Shown here: piece by piece, positions 6,654 through 14,666 of the stretch
Position numbering within the stretch: the first letter of the stretch is position 1
How the letters are laid out: each line of letters begins with the position of its first letter
From: Anaerolineae bacterium
GTDB lineage: Bacteria > Chloroflexota > Anaerolineae > Aggregatilineales > Phototrophicaceae
Assembly: GCA_028284565.1 (NCBI GenBank)
Contig: JANQRM010000681.1
Coordinates: 1-14,666, forward strand
Length of the DNA: 14,666 bases
Reading direction: 5' to 3'
The notes under the pieces: generated by a model
Told to the model about the DNA's origin: nothing
Seen by the model: only the letters and a program-made list of their open reading frames with translations
The model's database searches: none
Made by a program: the position numbers and the translations under genes

Positions 6654-9600
6654 TTAACCCTCACCTTCCTCACATCGTACCGGAGACCGATGCTCGTCCC
6701 GTTGTTGACAACTCAAGTTGGCTACACGGCGATTGAGTTGTACCCATTCGATCATTTCAGTGTCCGGCGGGATGAGGTCCAATCGATAAAAAGACTCCCA
6801 CTCGTTGAATATCGCCTGATTATCGCGTGGTGCAAAGTGAATGATCTCATTGCCTTCAACGGGGATAGCGCGCAAGGTTGTGCCATTTTGTATATTCCAA
6901 TAGAACATGATGGTCGAAAAGTCAGAGGTCAAAGCAAAGCGATTATCGGGAGAGATAGCCAGCACAGAGGGTGGATTGCGGTGTCCATCAAAGCGACGCA
7001 GAATCCGTTGATTGACCACATCCCATACAAAGACGGTTAGCCGATTATCTTGCACCAACAAGGCTACTGAACCGTCATCGGATAAGGTGGCGAGCTCCAC
7101 ATCTTGCAAGGGTTCTATGGATTGCTCTTCCACAATGTCTCCGGTAGCGACATCCCAGGTGGTGATGCCATTCCCGTGAATCCCCAAGAGTTGCGAGCCA
7201 TCGTTGATAAATCGCATCGTAGTATAAATCGGTTCGGAATTCGCCAATGCACGGAGTTTGTCCCCCGTTTCACTGCTCCATAGCTCATATGCGCCATTAT
7301 TGTCATTGCGGACGACAAAGACTTCATTGGGAGAATGCCACAGTACAGCAGGTGGAACGCCATCTAACACATGCAAAATCTCGCTCGTTTGAATATCAAT
7401 CTGTGTGAGTTGCCCAGAAAAATCACTAACGAGAGCGTGTGACTCATCCACACTCAGATGTAGTGTTTCGATTTCAAATTCTGTTTCGGGTTCATTGAGG
7501 ATTATCGGATTCAGGGTGATGGGGTCGTAAAATCCAAAAAGTCCTTGTTCATCATGGGCGAAGATTTGCTCGCCGTCATCAAGATAATGGGCATTCAGCA
7601 AGCCACCGCTGATGAGTTGGATTCGATTGCTAGACAGTTCATGTAATATGATTTGATCATCCGTCGCACTGATGACCAACAACCCATCGGAGGAGACATC
7701 AATCAAGGGATGCAAGCCCATGTCATATGAACCCAACGTCTGTCCTGTTTCCAAATCAAACACAGTCAAGCCCTCAGAGAGGAAGGTGTTGTATTGTGAA
7801 TCGCTAATCAGGTCTAATCCCGCAAACATCAACTGCTCATCATTGCTAAACAAGAGGGTCTTAACAGGCGCAGAAAACAGGCGGTTCGTCAGCGAATCCA
7901 GTGTTCCCTTGTTCAAGATATAGGTGGCGGTTACTTCATCCGCTTCCAAATCCCAGCGTCGCACTTCATTCCGTGCATTGAAGAGGAGGGCGTTTCCATC
8001 ATCAATAAACCATACCCGACTCGCCTCCACACCCCCAACAAACAGTTCATTAAGCAACTCGTTTGTCTCAATATCTAAAATTTGAATGCTTTCAGGGCGA
8101 TACACAACATCATCACGAGGACATTCCTCACAGGCAGGAAGCGTCGCCATCACGTAGATCGCAATTTTGCTTCCATCCGGTGAAACTCCAGCAAAACGCG
8201 ATTCGCGCTCATCGAAGAAAAATGCATAAAGAAAGTCACCCGTTGCATAATCTAAAAAGACAACTTCCGTTTCCGTACAAACCCGCTCGTCATCCTCATC
8301 AACATCCTTCTCAACATCGTCATCCACGACAAGGAAATCCAAGCATTGGTTCTGATATATCCATTCTGGACTGGATAATATCTCGCCCCATGTCTCGACA
8401 CTGCCGAGGTTTTCACCTGTCAGCGTGTCATACACATCCGTCCAGCAAAACGCACCAGCAGGGTTGTCTAAGTCCTCACAAAATTCAATATAAACAACTT
8501 CGGCATCATGGCTTAATTGAACCGTGACCGCACCGTCGCCTTGTGCCTCGATGAGATATTCATTCTCCAACTCGTGACCAATCACGTCCCACCACGCCAC
8601 CTTAATATCGGGACAGGGGTGTTCAATCGTATCTGCACAGGTTACAACCACAGCGGAAGTATCATCCGATGTGAAAACGGCATCCAATGGAAACGTCGCG
8701 TCAATCGTATCACTCAAGGGCATGACCGCCGTGGTGTCATAAAACGTTGAGGCGATAGTTTCGCGGATGTTATCTGGCAGATTCTCGATTTGTAATACAT
8801 CTTGTGCAAGTGCGTAGGCAAGGAAAGGATTCGTTTTGGTCATCGCTGGTAGATTGTTCGCCAGTCGATTCGCATCCGCTAGTTGTGCTCGTTGGACAGC
8901 TGTGGCTTCCGCACTCAGCGCACGGTCTTCATTGGCAATGGCTGTGGCTTCGGCATCGAGGGCGCGCGCTTCGGCAACCGTGGCGCGTTGGAAACCAATA
9001 AAGGACAATACGCTCAATATCACCGATACAAGCAAGGCAACGGATACCGCACTCAACATCAAACGTGTCCGACGGCTATCCCGCTTCCGACTCGCCAAAA
9101 CATAGTCTTTGTGTAAATCGGTAGGGTAGGGACTTTTGCCTGCCGAATTCGCCAGCCACGCTTCGGCTTCTGTAATCTCATCACCTTCCAGCAGGTAACT
9201 ATCTTCGCGGTCTAATTTGTCCCATTCTAGCGCACGGAGTAAAAAGCGTTTGTGTTGGCGAGTATGTTCGAGGTCGCTATCGAGGGCTTCCATAATGCGG
9301 GGAAACGAATCCTCAAACGTATTCTCTTGTCCCGCATGAGGCGTGAAGTAAATCCAGTTGATATGTCCGATGCCATCGGGGATGGGTTTGCCCTCAAATT
9401 TAGTTAGGACAATGGGGATGATCTTTTTCTTCAAATCAATCGCATATTTCAGTTCCAAATCGACACAATAGGTCGATTCCAGATAATCAGGCGAGAGTAC
9501 CGCGATAAAAGCATCTGCGCCTTCTAACCCTCGCTTGATGTCATCTGAAAAGCCCACACTCCCCGGCGGAATGTCTTCCCAATCAATCCAGACCTCTTTA

Positions 9601-9695
9601 CCTGATGATTGGAGTTGTTCGACCAATTCCTTGACGAACTCCACATCCACTCGTCGATAGGAGACGAAAACATCACTGAAATCACTTGCACTCAT
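6654..9695 (-). CDS. TIR - transmembrane - beta-propeller receptor-like protein
   Basis: This is a 1013-residue single-pass membrane protein. A TIR domain occupies residues 6 to about 115 (VFVSYRRVDVEF; EVWIDWEDIPPG; SPDYLES; likely catalytic Glu81 in E-L-K-Y-A). A linker (145-205; YLLEGDEITEAEAWL, PYPTDLHKDYVLASRKR) resembles those of bacterial TIR-WD40 proteins. It is followed by RKRDSRRTR (203-211) and a membrane helix at 212-235. An Ala/Glu-rich coiled coil (237-281; repeats like AEATA) leads to a beta-propeller from about 320 to 975. Blades are diverged, but WDV / DGS..A strands recur (VWDVVNQRILRRFDGH). The tail has WVQLNRRVANLSC, a motif shared with the neighbour. Basic residues before the helix place TIR inside and propeller outside. 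All ten cysteines after the helix form five close pairs. An acidic patch (457-470) sits in one loop. AGAAGG lies five bases before the ATG. The stop of the upstream STAND gene is 20 bases away, implying an operon. No NTPase domain is present. Confidence 0.93.
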   Translation of the reverse strand: MSASDFSDVFVSYRRVDVEFVKELVEQLQSSGKEVWIDWEDIPPGSVGFSDDIKRGLEGADAFIAVLSPDYLESTYCVDLELKYAIDLKKKIIPIVLTKFEGKPIPDGIGHINWIYFTPHAGQENTFEDSFPRIMEALDSDLEHTRQHKRFLLRALEWDKLDREDSYLLEGDEITEAEAWLANSAGKSPYPTDLHKDYVLASRKRDSRRTRLMLSAVSVALLVSVILSVLSFIGFQRATVAEARALDAEATAIANEDRALSAEATAVQRAQLADANRLANNLPAMTKTNPFLAYALAQDVLQIENLPDNIRETIASTFYDTTAVMPLSDTIDATFPLDAVFTSDDTSAVVVTCADTIEHPCPDIKVAWWDVIGHELENEYLIEAQGDGAVTVQLSHDAEVVYIEFCEDLDNPAGAFCWTDVYDTLTGENLGSVETWGEILSSPEWIYQNQCLDFLVVDDDVEKDVDEDDERVCTETEVVFLDYATGDFLYAFFFDERESRFAGVSPDGSKIAIYVMATLPACEECPRDDVVYRPESIQILDIETNELLNELFVGGVEASRVWFIDDGNALLFNARNEVRRWDLEADEVTATYILNKGTLDSLTNRLFSAPVKTLLFSNDEQLMFAGLDLISDSQYNTFLSEGLTVFDLETGQTLGSYDMGLHPLIDVSSDGLLVISATDDQIILHELSSNRIQLISGGLLNAHYLDDGEQIFAHDEQGLFGFYDPITLNPIILNEPETEFEIETLHLSVDESHALVSDFSGQLTQIDIQTSEILHVLDGVPPAVLWHSPNEVFVVRNDNNGAYELWSSETGDKLRALANSEPIYTTMRFINDGSQLLGIHGNGITTWDVATGDIVEEQSIEPLQDVELATLSDDGSVALLVQDNRLTVFVWDVVNQRILRRFDGHRNPPSVLAISPDNRFALTSDFSTIMFYWNIQNGTTLRAIPVEGNEIIHFAPRDNQAIFNEWESFYRLDLIPPDTEMIEWVQLNRRVANLSCQQRDEHRSPVRCEEGEG

Positions 9696-9715
9696 AAAGA
9701 CCTTCTATCCGTCCA

Positions 9716-12700
9716 TTATTCTCCAGAAAAATAGCCTGCGCTCTGTGCAGAGAAGATGTCTTGCGTCGTAACCCAGCCTGTTAAGCCATCGCTTGTACAG
9801 ACTTTGCGCCAATTTTCATTTTCAGATTGGCTGACAATCCGTACGGATTCACCATTCATGATTTGTCCGATAATCTCACTGTCTGCACTTGCTTGCATAT
9901 GGACATCTAGCTGACTGGCTTCGACCACGATTTGCTCAAACGATGTATCGCCTTCATCCAAGCCAAAGACCAGCCGTTCATTACAACTCAAGTCTCGCAC
10001 ATGGCGATTATCCAGCGTCCATTCCAGAAGAATATCCACTGTCGGCAACACTTGCCATAGGCTTAAGGTATCATCATTCAAGCCCGTGACTGCGAATTGC
10101 CCCGTCGAATCAATATCCACAGGACGAATCGCCACAGCCCGCCCGATATTATTCTCAACAGTATAGCTATGCAGTTCTGCACCCGCGCGTATATCCCATA
10201 GACGCATTGTGCCATCGCTTGACGTAGATAGAACGGTATCCGTATTCGGCACAAAGGTGACATCGTTCACACCACGATCATGTCCTTCAAGGCGACGAAT
10301 CTCTTGTCCACTGGCAATATCCCAGATTCGCACGGTGTTATCGGATGCACCGGATACTGCCAATGTGCCATCATTATTGAAAGCTACAGCGAACACAGAG
10401 GCAGAGTGTCCTGTCAAAGTACGCAATATCTCACCAGTTTCGACATCCCACAAAATAATCGAATTATCGAATGAACCCGTCAGTGCGTGTGTCCCATCCG
10501 GGCTAAACACAACACTAGCGACGGTATCTGAATGTCCGTTAAATCGACGGATAATCTCACCAGTTTCGACATCCCACAGAATCATCTGATTATCAAACGC
10601 ACCAGAAATGGCGTGTGTCCCATCCGGGCTGACATCAAGAGAGGTAATGTTACCCGTATGCCCTTCATAGATTCGCAGGATTTTGGCGGTTTCGATGTCC
10701 CACAAAATCAGTGTCTTATCCACCGAAGCTGATAGAATCTGTGTGCCATCCGGCAGGAAATCGACATCCGTGATACTACCCGTATGCCCATCGAAAAAAC
10801 GAATCGGGTCGCCTGTTGCTATTTCCCACAAAATTAATCTATCGTCCAACGAACCCGATACCAAGAACTGTTCGTCGGGGCTAAATTCTGCTGCCGTGAC
10901 GACATTGTCATGTCCTGCATAGGCAACCAATTCTTCACTACCTGCAAAGTCCCACACCCGAATTTCGGATTCCGTCACCGTCGCTACCCGATTTGACCCA
11001 ATCACGGTCGCAAGGTCGAGTACCGCTGTCTCACGAATGAAGTTTTGCAACTGAATGCCCGCAAAGGTATCCCATGAGCGAATACTGCCATCCCGTGCCG
11101 TGGCAACCAGTTCTTCATCGCCCGATAAGAAACCGATAGCTGTAATGGCACTGCTAATCGACTCAAAGTTAATGTCTAAAGCTCCCGTGCCAACTTCCCA
11201 GATGCCCAAGCCCCCATTGCCAAAACCTGCACCGATTGACAAGCCGTTGGGACTAAAGGCTAACGCGGTAATCCGTGAATCGAAGCTGTCTTGTTTGACA
11301 TCAATTGATAAATCTAAGACATCCCCAATCATTCCCGGACTGACGGAGCGTATCCGGATTTCGCCATCGCGCGAACCCGAAGCCACAAAGTCATTGTCGG
11401 GGTTCGGACTCGCTGCCACGGCATTCACCGCCGTCAGATGAGTGGATTGAAACGCCACCTCATAGGTCGATAAATCCCATAGGATGAATTGTCGGTCTTC
11501 GCCACCCGAAAGGGCAAATTGCAGATTGCTGGTGAATGCTACACTATTGACACTATCCGAATGTCCCGCCAACGGGCTAATTATGCGCCAATCGGATGTA
11601 CTCCACAGCAACAAATTGTTCTCTGTCCCATCCGATGCCGATAGCATCCAACGTCCATCGACACTAAAGGCAAGGTCATTCACGTTGTCATTGTGTGCCG
11701 CCAGGCGTTGAATCTCGCTTGCATTCGTCACATCCCACACAATCAACATGCCCGATTCCATGCCCGTGACCAAAATCGAGCTATCCGGACTGAGAGCAAC
11801 CGATTCGATTTCATCTCCGTCATTAATCGTCATCAGGCGATGCGTCCCCGGTGCGAGGACAATTCGCTCAACATTGTTCACCGCTTGCACAGGCGGATTC
11901 GGCACACGCACCGCTTCGAGAGCGAGAGCAATTGCCAAGTCGCCATCATTATCATCCAACGCACGGTCAGCCGATGCTGAGACAGCGAGACTTTGTGATT
12001 CGGATAAGGCTTGCTCCAGTGCAATCGACTGTTCTTCCAATTCATTTGTGGTTTGTTGCAAAGCCGTGTTCGTCTGGATCATCGCAATAATCCCTATGCC
12101 TGCGATGACAATACCCACAATCAGCAACGCGACAATCCCACGCAGACGGCGCGCCGACGTTTGTTGTAACGCCAGTTCCCGTTCTTGCTGTTCTCGCCGA
12201 CGTTCTTCGCGTTCTTCTTGTGATTTCAAACTCGCTTGGATGAATTCCTGTTGTAGCGGATTCGCATCCGTCGTCTCAATCCAGATTTCCGCACGATTCA
12301 ACCGTTTCCCTACGAGCAGATAGGCACTATCTTGTCCACTTTCTTGCCAGTCATGCGCGCTCTTGAGCAACTCGCTGTTGTATTGCAGATTCTCTAGGCT
12401 CGCATTCACCCATGTCTTGAAGCGTTCCCACTCCCGAATCAGGGCTTCATGACTGACTTCGAGCCATGTGACAGGTTCCACTTCCAGTTCGCTCGATGTG
12501 ATTTCACGGCTGGCAATCAACAAGCGCGACTCCGCAGAGGTCAATAAGTCTACGATGCGGTCAACGTCAGCATCCGTCACATCCCGAAATTGCAATTCAT
12601 TACGCGGGACACGTCGGCGTGTAGCTTCGCCTACATCATTCACTTCCACCAAACGCAAGAGGATACGGCGCGTCAAATCTTGTTGGAGTGGAGGCAAGTC

Positions 12701-14005
12701 GGCAAAAATCGTTTCGGCATGGCGGGCGAGGGCTTGTTGCACCCCACCAATCGCGTCATACGCCGCATTCGTGAGATTCACCCCATCTCGTTGTTCATAG
12801 AGTTGACTCAACGCATATTGCAACAGAGGCAATGACCCCGGCTCACTTTGCACATCTTCTAGGATGCGGTCAACCAAACCATGCTCATATTGCAATCCCA
12901 CTGCTTTCGCGGGACCTTCAATCACCCGCAAGAGATTCGCTGTCGTCATTTCCGTGACAATGAGCAGATTGCGTTGCTCAAATAGCTCCGCCAATTCAGG
13001 ATAGCGGCTCAAATTCCCGAAAAAGTCCGCGCGCATGGTGATGATTATCTTCGCTCGGCTTTTGGGGGATGTCGCCGCGACAAGCATTGTCTTCAAGAAA
13101 GGAACACGTTCTGCTTCACTCGCGCGGGTGAACACCTCTTCAAATTGGTCAATGACAATCAGAATGCGGGTCTGTTCGGTGCGATCTGCCCAAATTTGTT
13201 CCATCAAATCAATCACACGCTCCGGCTGACGGAAGGTCGCCATCAGTGCATTGAGATTAAACGTCGCTTGATGTTCTTCTGGGATAACAGGCAAAATCCG
13301 CTTCGCCAACGATTCAATCGGTTTATTTCCCGGCTTGAAAATCGCCATCAACCACTTTTCAGAGCCATCCAGCGCGCCCTTTCTGAGTTTGGGGATAATT
13401 CCCGCGCGCACGAGTGACGACTTCCCACTCCCACTTGCGCCGACCACACCCAGAAAGCGGGTCGTTTGTAGACGGTTCAGAGCTTTGTCAATCAGCGTTT
13501 CGCGCCCAAAGAAGAAGTCCGCATCTGTCTGTTGGAAAGACTGCAACCCTTTAAAGGGATTCGGGATATTCTCTGGATCAAAGAGGTCGTATGCCCCAAT
13601 TGCCCGTCGTCCGGGGAGGGCTTCCAGTAATTCAGGGAAAGTCTCTTCATAGCCCTTCTCAAAATTGATGATATGGATGTCGGTCAACCATACCATTTCA
13701 TCATCAGCACGGAGTTCGTCCAGTGCCCGCACAACCATGATGGGGATAATGAGCTTGCCTTGTTCACGCGCGGTCAAAATCTCCTTCTTGACCCATACGC
13801 TTTGCACCGCAGGGGGTGATAAACACGCCACGATGAAATCCGCCCGTTCAATTCCCCGAAAAATCTCTTCTTGCCATGGTTCACCGCCTTGTATTTGACG
13901 GAAATCTACCCACACATCCAGCCCTGCATCATCCAAATCACGGGCGATGCGCTCGGCAAAGTTTTTGTTGCGTCGGGAATAGGAGATAAAGACACGTTGT
14001 TGCAT
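9716..14005 (-). CDS. TIR - nSTAND1 NTPase - TM - WD40 (14 blades) - SH3b protein
   Basis: This 1429-residue NLR-like signalling protein has, in order, a TIR domain (4 to about 125) with VFISYSRRNKNF, DVWVDFRQI, and likely catalytic Glu75 in W-V-K-K-E-I. An nSTAND1-type NTPase follows from NPFKGLQSF (149). It has FFGRE, Walker A GASGSGKSS (189-197, Lys195) and Walker B ILIVIDQFEE (281-290, Asp286). TMRADFFG (323-330), EPGSLPLLQYALSQLYE (388-404) and VSHEALIREW (517-526) continue the domain. A basic helix (596-623) precedes one membrane segment (624-643) and a coiled coil (645-682). Fourteen WD40 blades, enough for two seven-blade propellers, cover about 725-1319. Then come W-T-L-D-N-R-H-V-R-D-L-S-C and an SH3b domain (about 1362-1418, ending GLTGWV). 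STAND proteins oligomerise on ligand sensing; TIR would then cleave NAD+. AAGGA lies nine bases before the ATG. It is followed 20 bases later by the TIR-propeller gene. Confidence 0.95.
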   Translation of the reverse strand: MQQRVFISYSRRNKNFAERIARDLDDAGLDVWVDFRQIQGGEPWQEEIFRGIERADFIVACLSPPAVQSVWVKKEILTAREQGKLIIPIMVVRALDELRADDEMVWLTDIHIINFEKGYEETFPELLEALPGRRAIGAYDLFDPENIPNPFKGLQSFQQTDADFFFGRETLIDKALNRLQTTRFLGVVGASGSGKSSLVRAGIIPKLRKGALDGSEKWLMAIFKPGNKPIESLAKRILPVIPEEHQATFNLNALMATFRQPERVIDLMEQIWADRTEQTRILIVIDQFEEVFTRASEAERVPFLKTMLVAATSPKSRAKIIITMRADFFGNLSRYPELAELFEQRNLLIVTEMTTANLLRVIEGPAKAVGLQYEHGLVDRILEDVQSEPGSLPLLQYALSQLYEQRDGVNLTNAAYDAIGGVQQALARHAETIFADLPPLQQDLTRRILLRLVEVNDVGEATRRRVPRNELQFRDVTDADVDRIVDLLTSAESRLLIASREITSSELEVEPVTWLEVSHEALIREWERFKTWVNASLENLQYNSELLKSAHDWQESGQDSAYLLVGKRLNRAEIWIETTDANPLQQEFIQASLKSQEEREERRREQQERELALQQTSARRLRGIVALLIVGIVIAGIGIIAMIQTNTALQQTTNELEEQSIALEQALSESQSLAVSASADRALDDNDGDLAIALALEAVRVPNPPVQAVNNVERIVLAPGTHRLMTINDGDEIESVALSPDSSILVTGMESGMLIVWDVTNASEIQRLAAHNDNVNDLAFSVDGRWMLSASDGTENNLLLWSTSDWRIISPLAGHSDSVNSVAFTSNLQFALSGGEDRQFILWDLSTYEVAFQSTHLTAVNAVAASPNPDNDFVASGSRDGEIRIRSVSPGMIGDVLDLSIDVKQDSFDSRITALAFSPNGLSIGAGFGNGGLGIWEVGTGALDINFESISSAITAIGFLSGDEELVATARDGSIRSWDTFAGIQLQNFIRETAVLDLATVIGSNRVATVTESEIRVWDFAGSEELVAYAGHDNVVTAAEFSPDEQFLVSGSLDDRLILWEIATGDPIRFFDGHTGSITDVDFLPDGTQILSASVDKTLILWDIETAKILRIYEGHTGNITSLDVSPDGTHAISGAFDNQMILWDVETGEIIRRFNGHSDTVASVVFSPDGTHALTGSFDNSIILWDVETGEILRTLTGHSASVFAVAFNNDGTLAVSGASDNTVRIWDIASGQEIRRLEGHDRGVNDVTFVPNTDTVLSTSSDGTMRLWDIRAGAELHSYTVENNIGRAVAIRPVDIDSTGQFAVTGLNDDTLSLWQVLPTVDILLEWTLDNRHVRDLSCNERLVFGLDEGDTSFEQIVVEASQLDVHMQASADSEIIGQIMNGESVRIVSQSENENWRKVCTSDGLTGWVTTQDIFSAQSAGYFSGE
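10300..10900 (-). repeat. 126-base tandem repeat encoding near-identical WD40 blades
   Basis: Within the STAND gene, blades 8-12 repeat with an exact 126-base (42-residue) period. Bases 10428-10452 and 10554-10578 are identical over 25 bases, and 10485-10504 and 10611-10630 over 20. The following unit (from about 10686) is similar but more diverged. Other blades in the same gene show little nucleotide similarity. This points to recent duplication or gene conversion among these blades. Confidence 0.85.
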
Positions 14006-14060
14006 TGCGTGGATTCCTTATGGGTGGACGGGTGGATATTAAAGAAGTTTGTCTTAATTC

Positions 14061-14090
14061 TGTAAGGGTGTACAGTTATACGCCCTTACG
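14061..14090. repeat. Palindromic intergenic repeat, copy 2
   Basis: The arms GTAAGGG (14062-14068) and CCCTTAC (14083-14089) are complementary. The core (TGTACAGTTATACG) is a decayed form of the perfect palindrome of copy 1 at 3223-3242. It lies in the 101-base gap between the gene at the right edge and the STAND gene, 17 bases past the former's stop. It could end or weaken read-through between them. Confidence 0.72.
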
Positions 14091-14106
14091 AAAATCCAAT
14101 AACTGA

Positions 14107-14666
14107 CTATTGCTTCAATTTCTTCTGCACAAACCCCAAAAAGGGATACGCCAACTGATTCGCTTGCACCGTGTCTTGTGACAAGAAGCGTTCATTTGCC
14201 ACTTCAAAATCATGATGCAAACGCTCTAACTCACGCACTTGCTGAGGCGCAGGTTCATTCAAAAACAACACAATCACCGTTGTCTTCTGGCGGGTGGCAA
14301 ACATCATCCAGATTCCGCGTTGGGTTTCCTGCGTCCGCGTTTCAATAAATTGGTTGGTGTCGAGTTGATGGGTAATATCCGCTAGCACAGGCACAATCAC
14401 CGAATCGGGAATAGAGAAGTTCCCCAAAGTTTCCAGCAATTCTCCGCTATGATGATGATAAATCGCCATGCCGATGGCTTTGCCGGTGGTCGCTTGTCGG
14501 ATCGCATAGGTCGGGACACTATTTTGCACTTCATTCACAAGGCGTTGGTCATTCGTCAGCAAGGCTTCATGGGCGACTCCCAATTGCCCGTTATAGCGTT
14601 CATAGAGCAAGTTAAATTGCTCACGGCTGATTTTGCCCTCCGTGAACTCTTGCATCAGGTCACGGA
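14107..14666 (-). CDS. Hypothetical protein, possibly roadblock-like, 5' end outside the window
   Basis: The frame is open to the right edge: codons before the ATG at 14655 read R-D-L, continuing the helical MQEFTEGKISREQFNLLYERY. The gene therefore probably starts beyond the window, and 182 residues from that ATG are the minimum. After this charged, SHOCT-like helical segment comes an alpha/beta region: IGMAIYHHHSGELLETLGNF, then VIVPVLADITHQLD, GIWMMFATRQKTTVIVLFLNEPA, and RELERLHHDFEVANERFL. The order of strands and helices is what a roadblock/LC7-like regulator would show, but I see no diagnostic motif, so this is only a suggestion. No membrane segment is present, so it should be cytosolic. 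It lies 101 bases upstream of the STAND gene on the same strand, with a palindromic repeat between. It may be part of the same transcription unit or a separate gene ended by that hairpin. Confidence 0.7.
   Translation of the reverse strand, partial: RDLMQEFTEGKISREQFNLLYERYNGQLGVAHEALLTNDQRLVNEVQNSVPTYAIRQATTGKAIGMAIYHHHSGELLETLGNFSIPDSVIVPVLADITHQLDTNQFIETRTQETQRGIWMMFATRQKTTVIVLFLNEPAPQQVRELERLHHDFEVANERFLSQDTVQANQLAYPFLGFVQKKLKQ

Noticed and set aside
6639..7040. A 133-codon plus-strand frame starting beside the SRP RNA
   Set aside because: Apart from its first few codons it is antisense to the 3' end of the TIR-propeller gene. It has no recognisable domain or ribosome binding site.
10300..10900. 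Regular repeats considered as a CRISPR array
   Set aside because: The 126-base period is in frame and encodes 42-residue WD40 blades; there are no short repeats with unique spacers.
11748..12323. A 191-codon open frame on the plus strand, antisense to the STAND gene
   Set aside because: The translation is rich in Ser, Ala, Arg and Cys with no domain, and it lies fully opposite the well-supported WD40 and NTPase coding sequence. It is a mirror frame of that gene.

Overview
The window most resembles a mid-GC (about 47-50%) bacterial chromosome, probably of the phylum Chloroflexota (Anaerolineae-like). The reasons are the large TIR / nSTAND1 / WD40 proteins, a Uma2-family protein, a PMT/ArnT-type mannosyltransferase-like membrane protein, and interspersed palindromic repeats. 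The phylum is an inference from gene style; no ribosomal RNA is present to fix it.

Left part (1-2072, + strand): the 3' end of an unrecognised gene, then two tandem paralogues (524-1255 and 1284-2072). Each has an uncharacterised N-terminal domain of about 100 residues followed by a C-terminal TIR domain. The second copy is AT-rich and has a decayed first TIR motif but keeps the likely catalytic glutamate. Middle (2122-4390, - strand): a two-TM potassium channel with an RCK domain, a small membrane-anchored protein of unknown function, and a Uma2-like PD-(D/E)XK protein with altered key positions. Then, on the + strand, a polytopic glycosyltransferase (4476-6434) and a bacterial small SRP RNA gene (about 6533-6627) with its own promoter. 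I identified the SRP RNA from sequence and folding alone.

Right part (6654-14666, - strand): two large TIR proteins lie 20 bases apart in one apparent operon. The first transcribed (1429 aa) is TIR - nSTAND1 NTPase - TM - 14 WD40 blades - SH3b. The second (1013 aa) is TIR - linker - TM - coiled coil - beta-propeller. A gene cut by the right edge precedes them; it looks like a roadblock-type regulatory protein, though this is weak. In both large proteins the charge pattern puts the TIR end in the cytoplasm and the propeller outside. In the 1013-aa protein every cysteine after the membrane segment falls into one of five close pairs, as expected for disulfides in an exported domain.

Taken together, the window holds four TIR proteins. 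My main hypothesis is a membrane-spanning TIR signalling or defence module in which an exported propeller senses something outside the membrane and controls NAD+-cleaving TIR domains inside. The two small TIR proteins, about 5 kb away, may be related soluble effectors. Domain identities are well supported; the joint function is inference.
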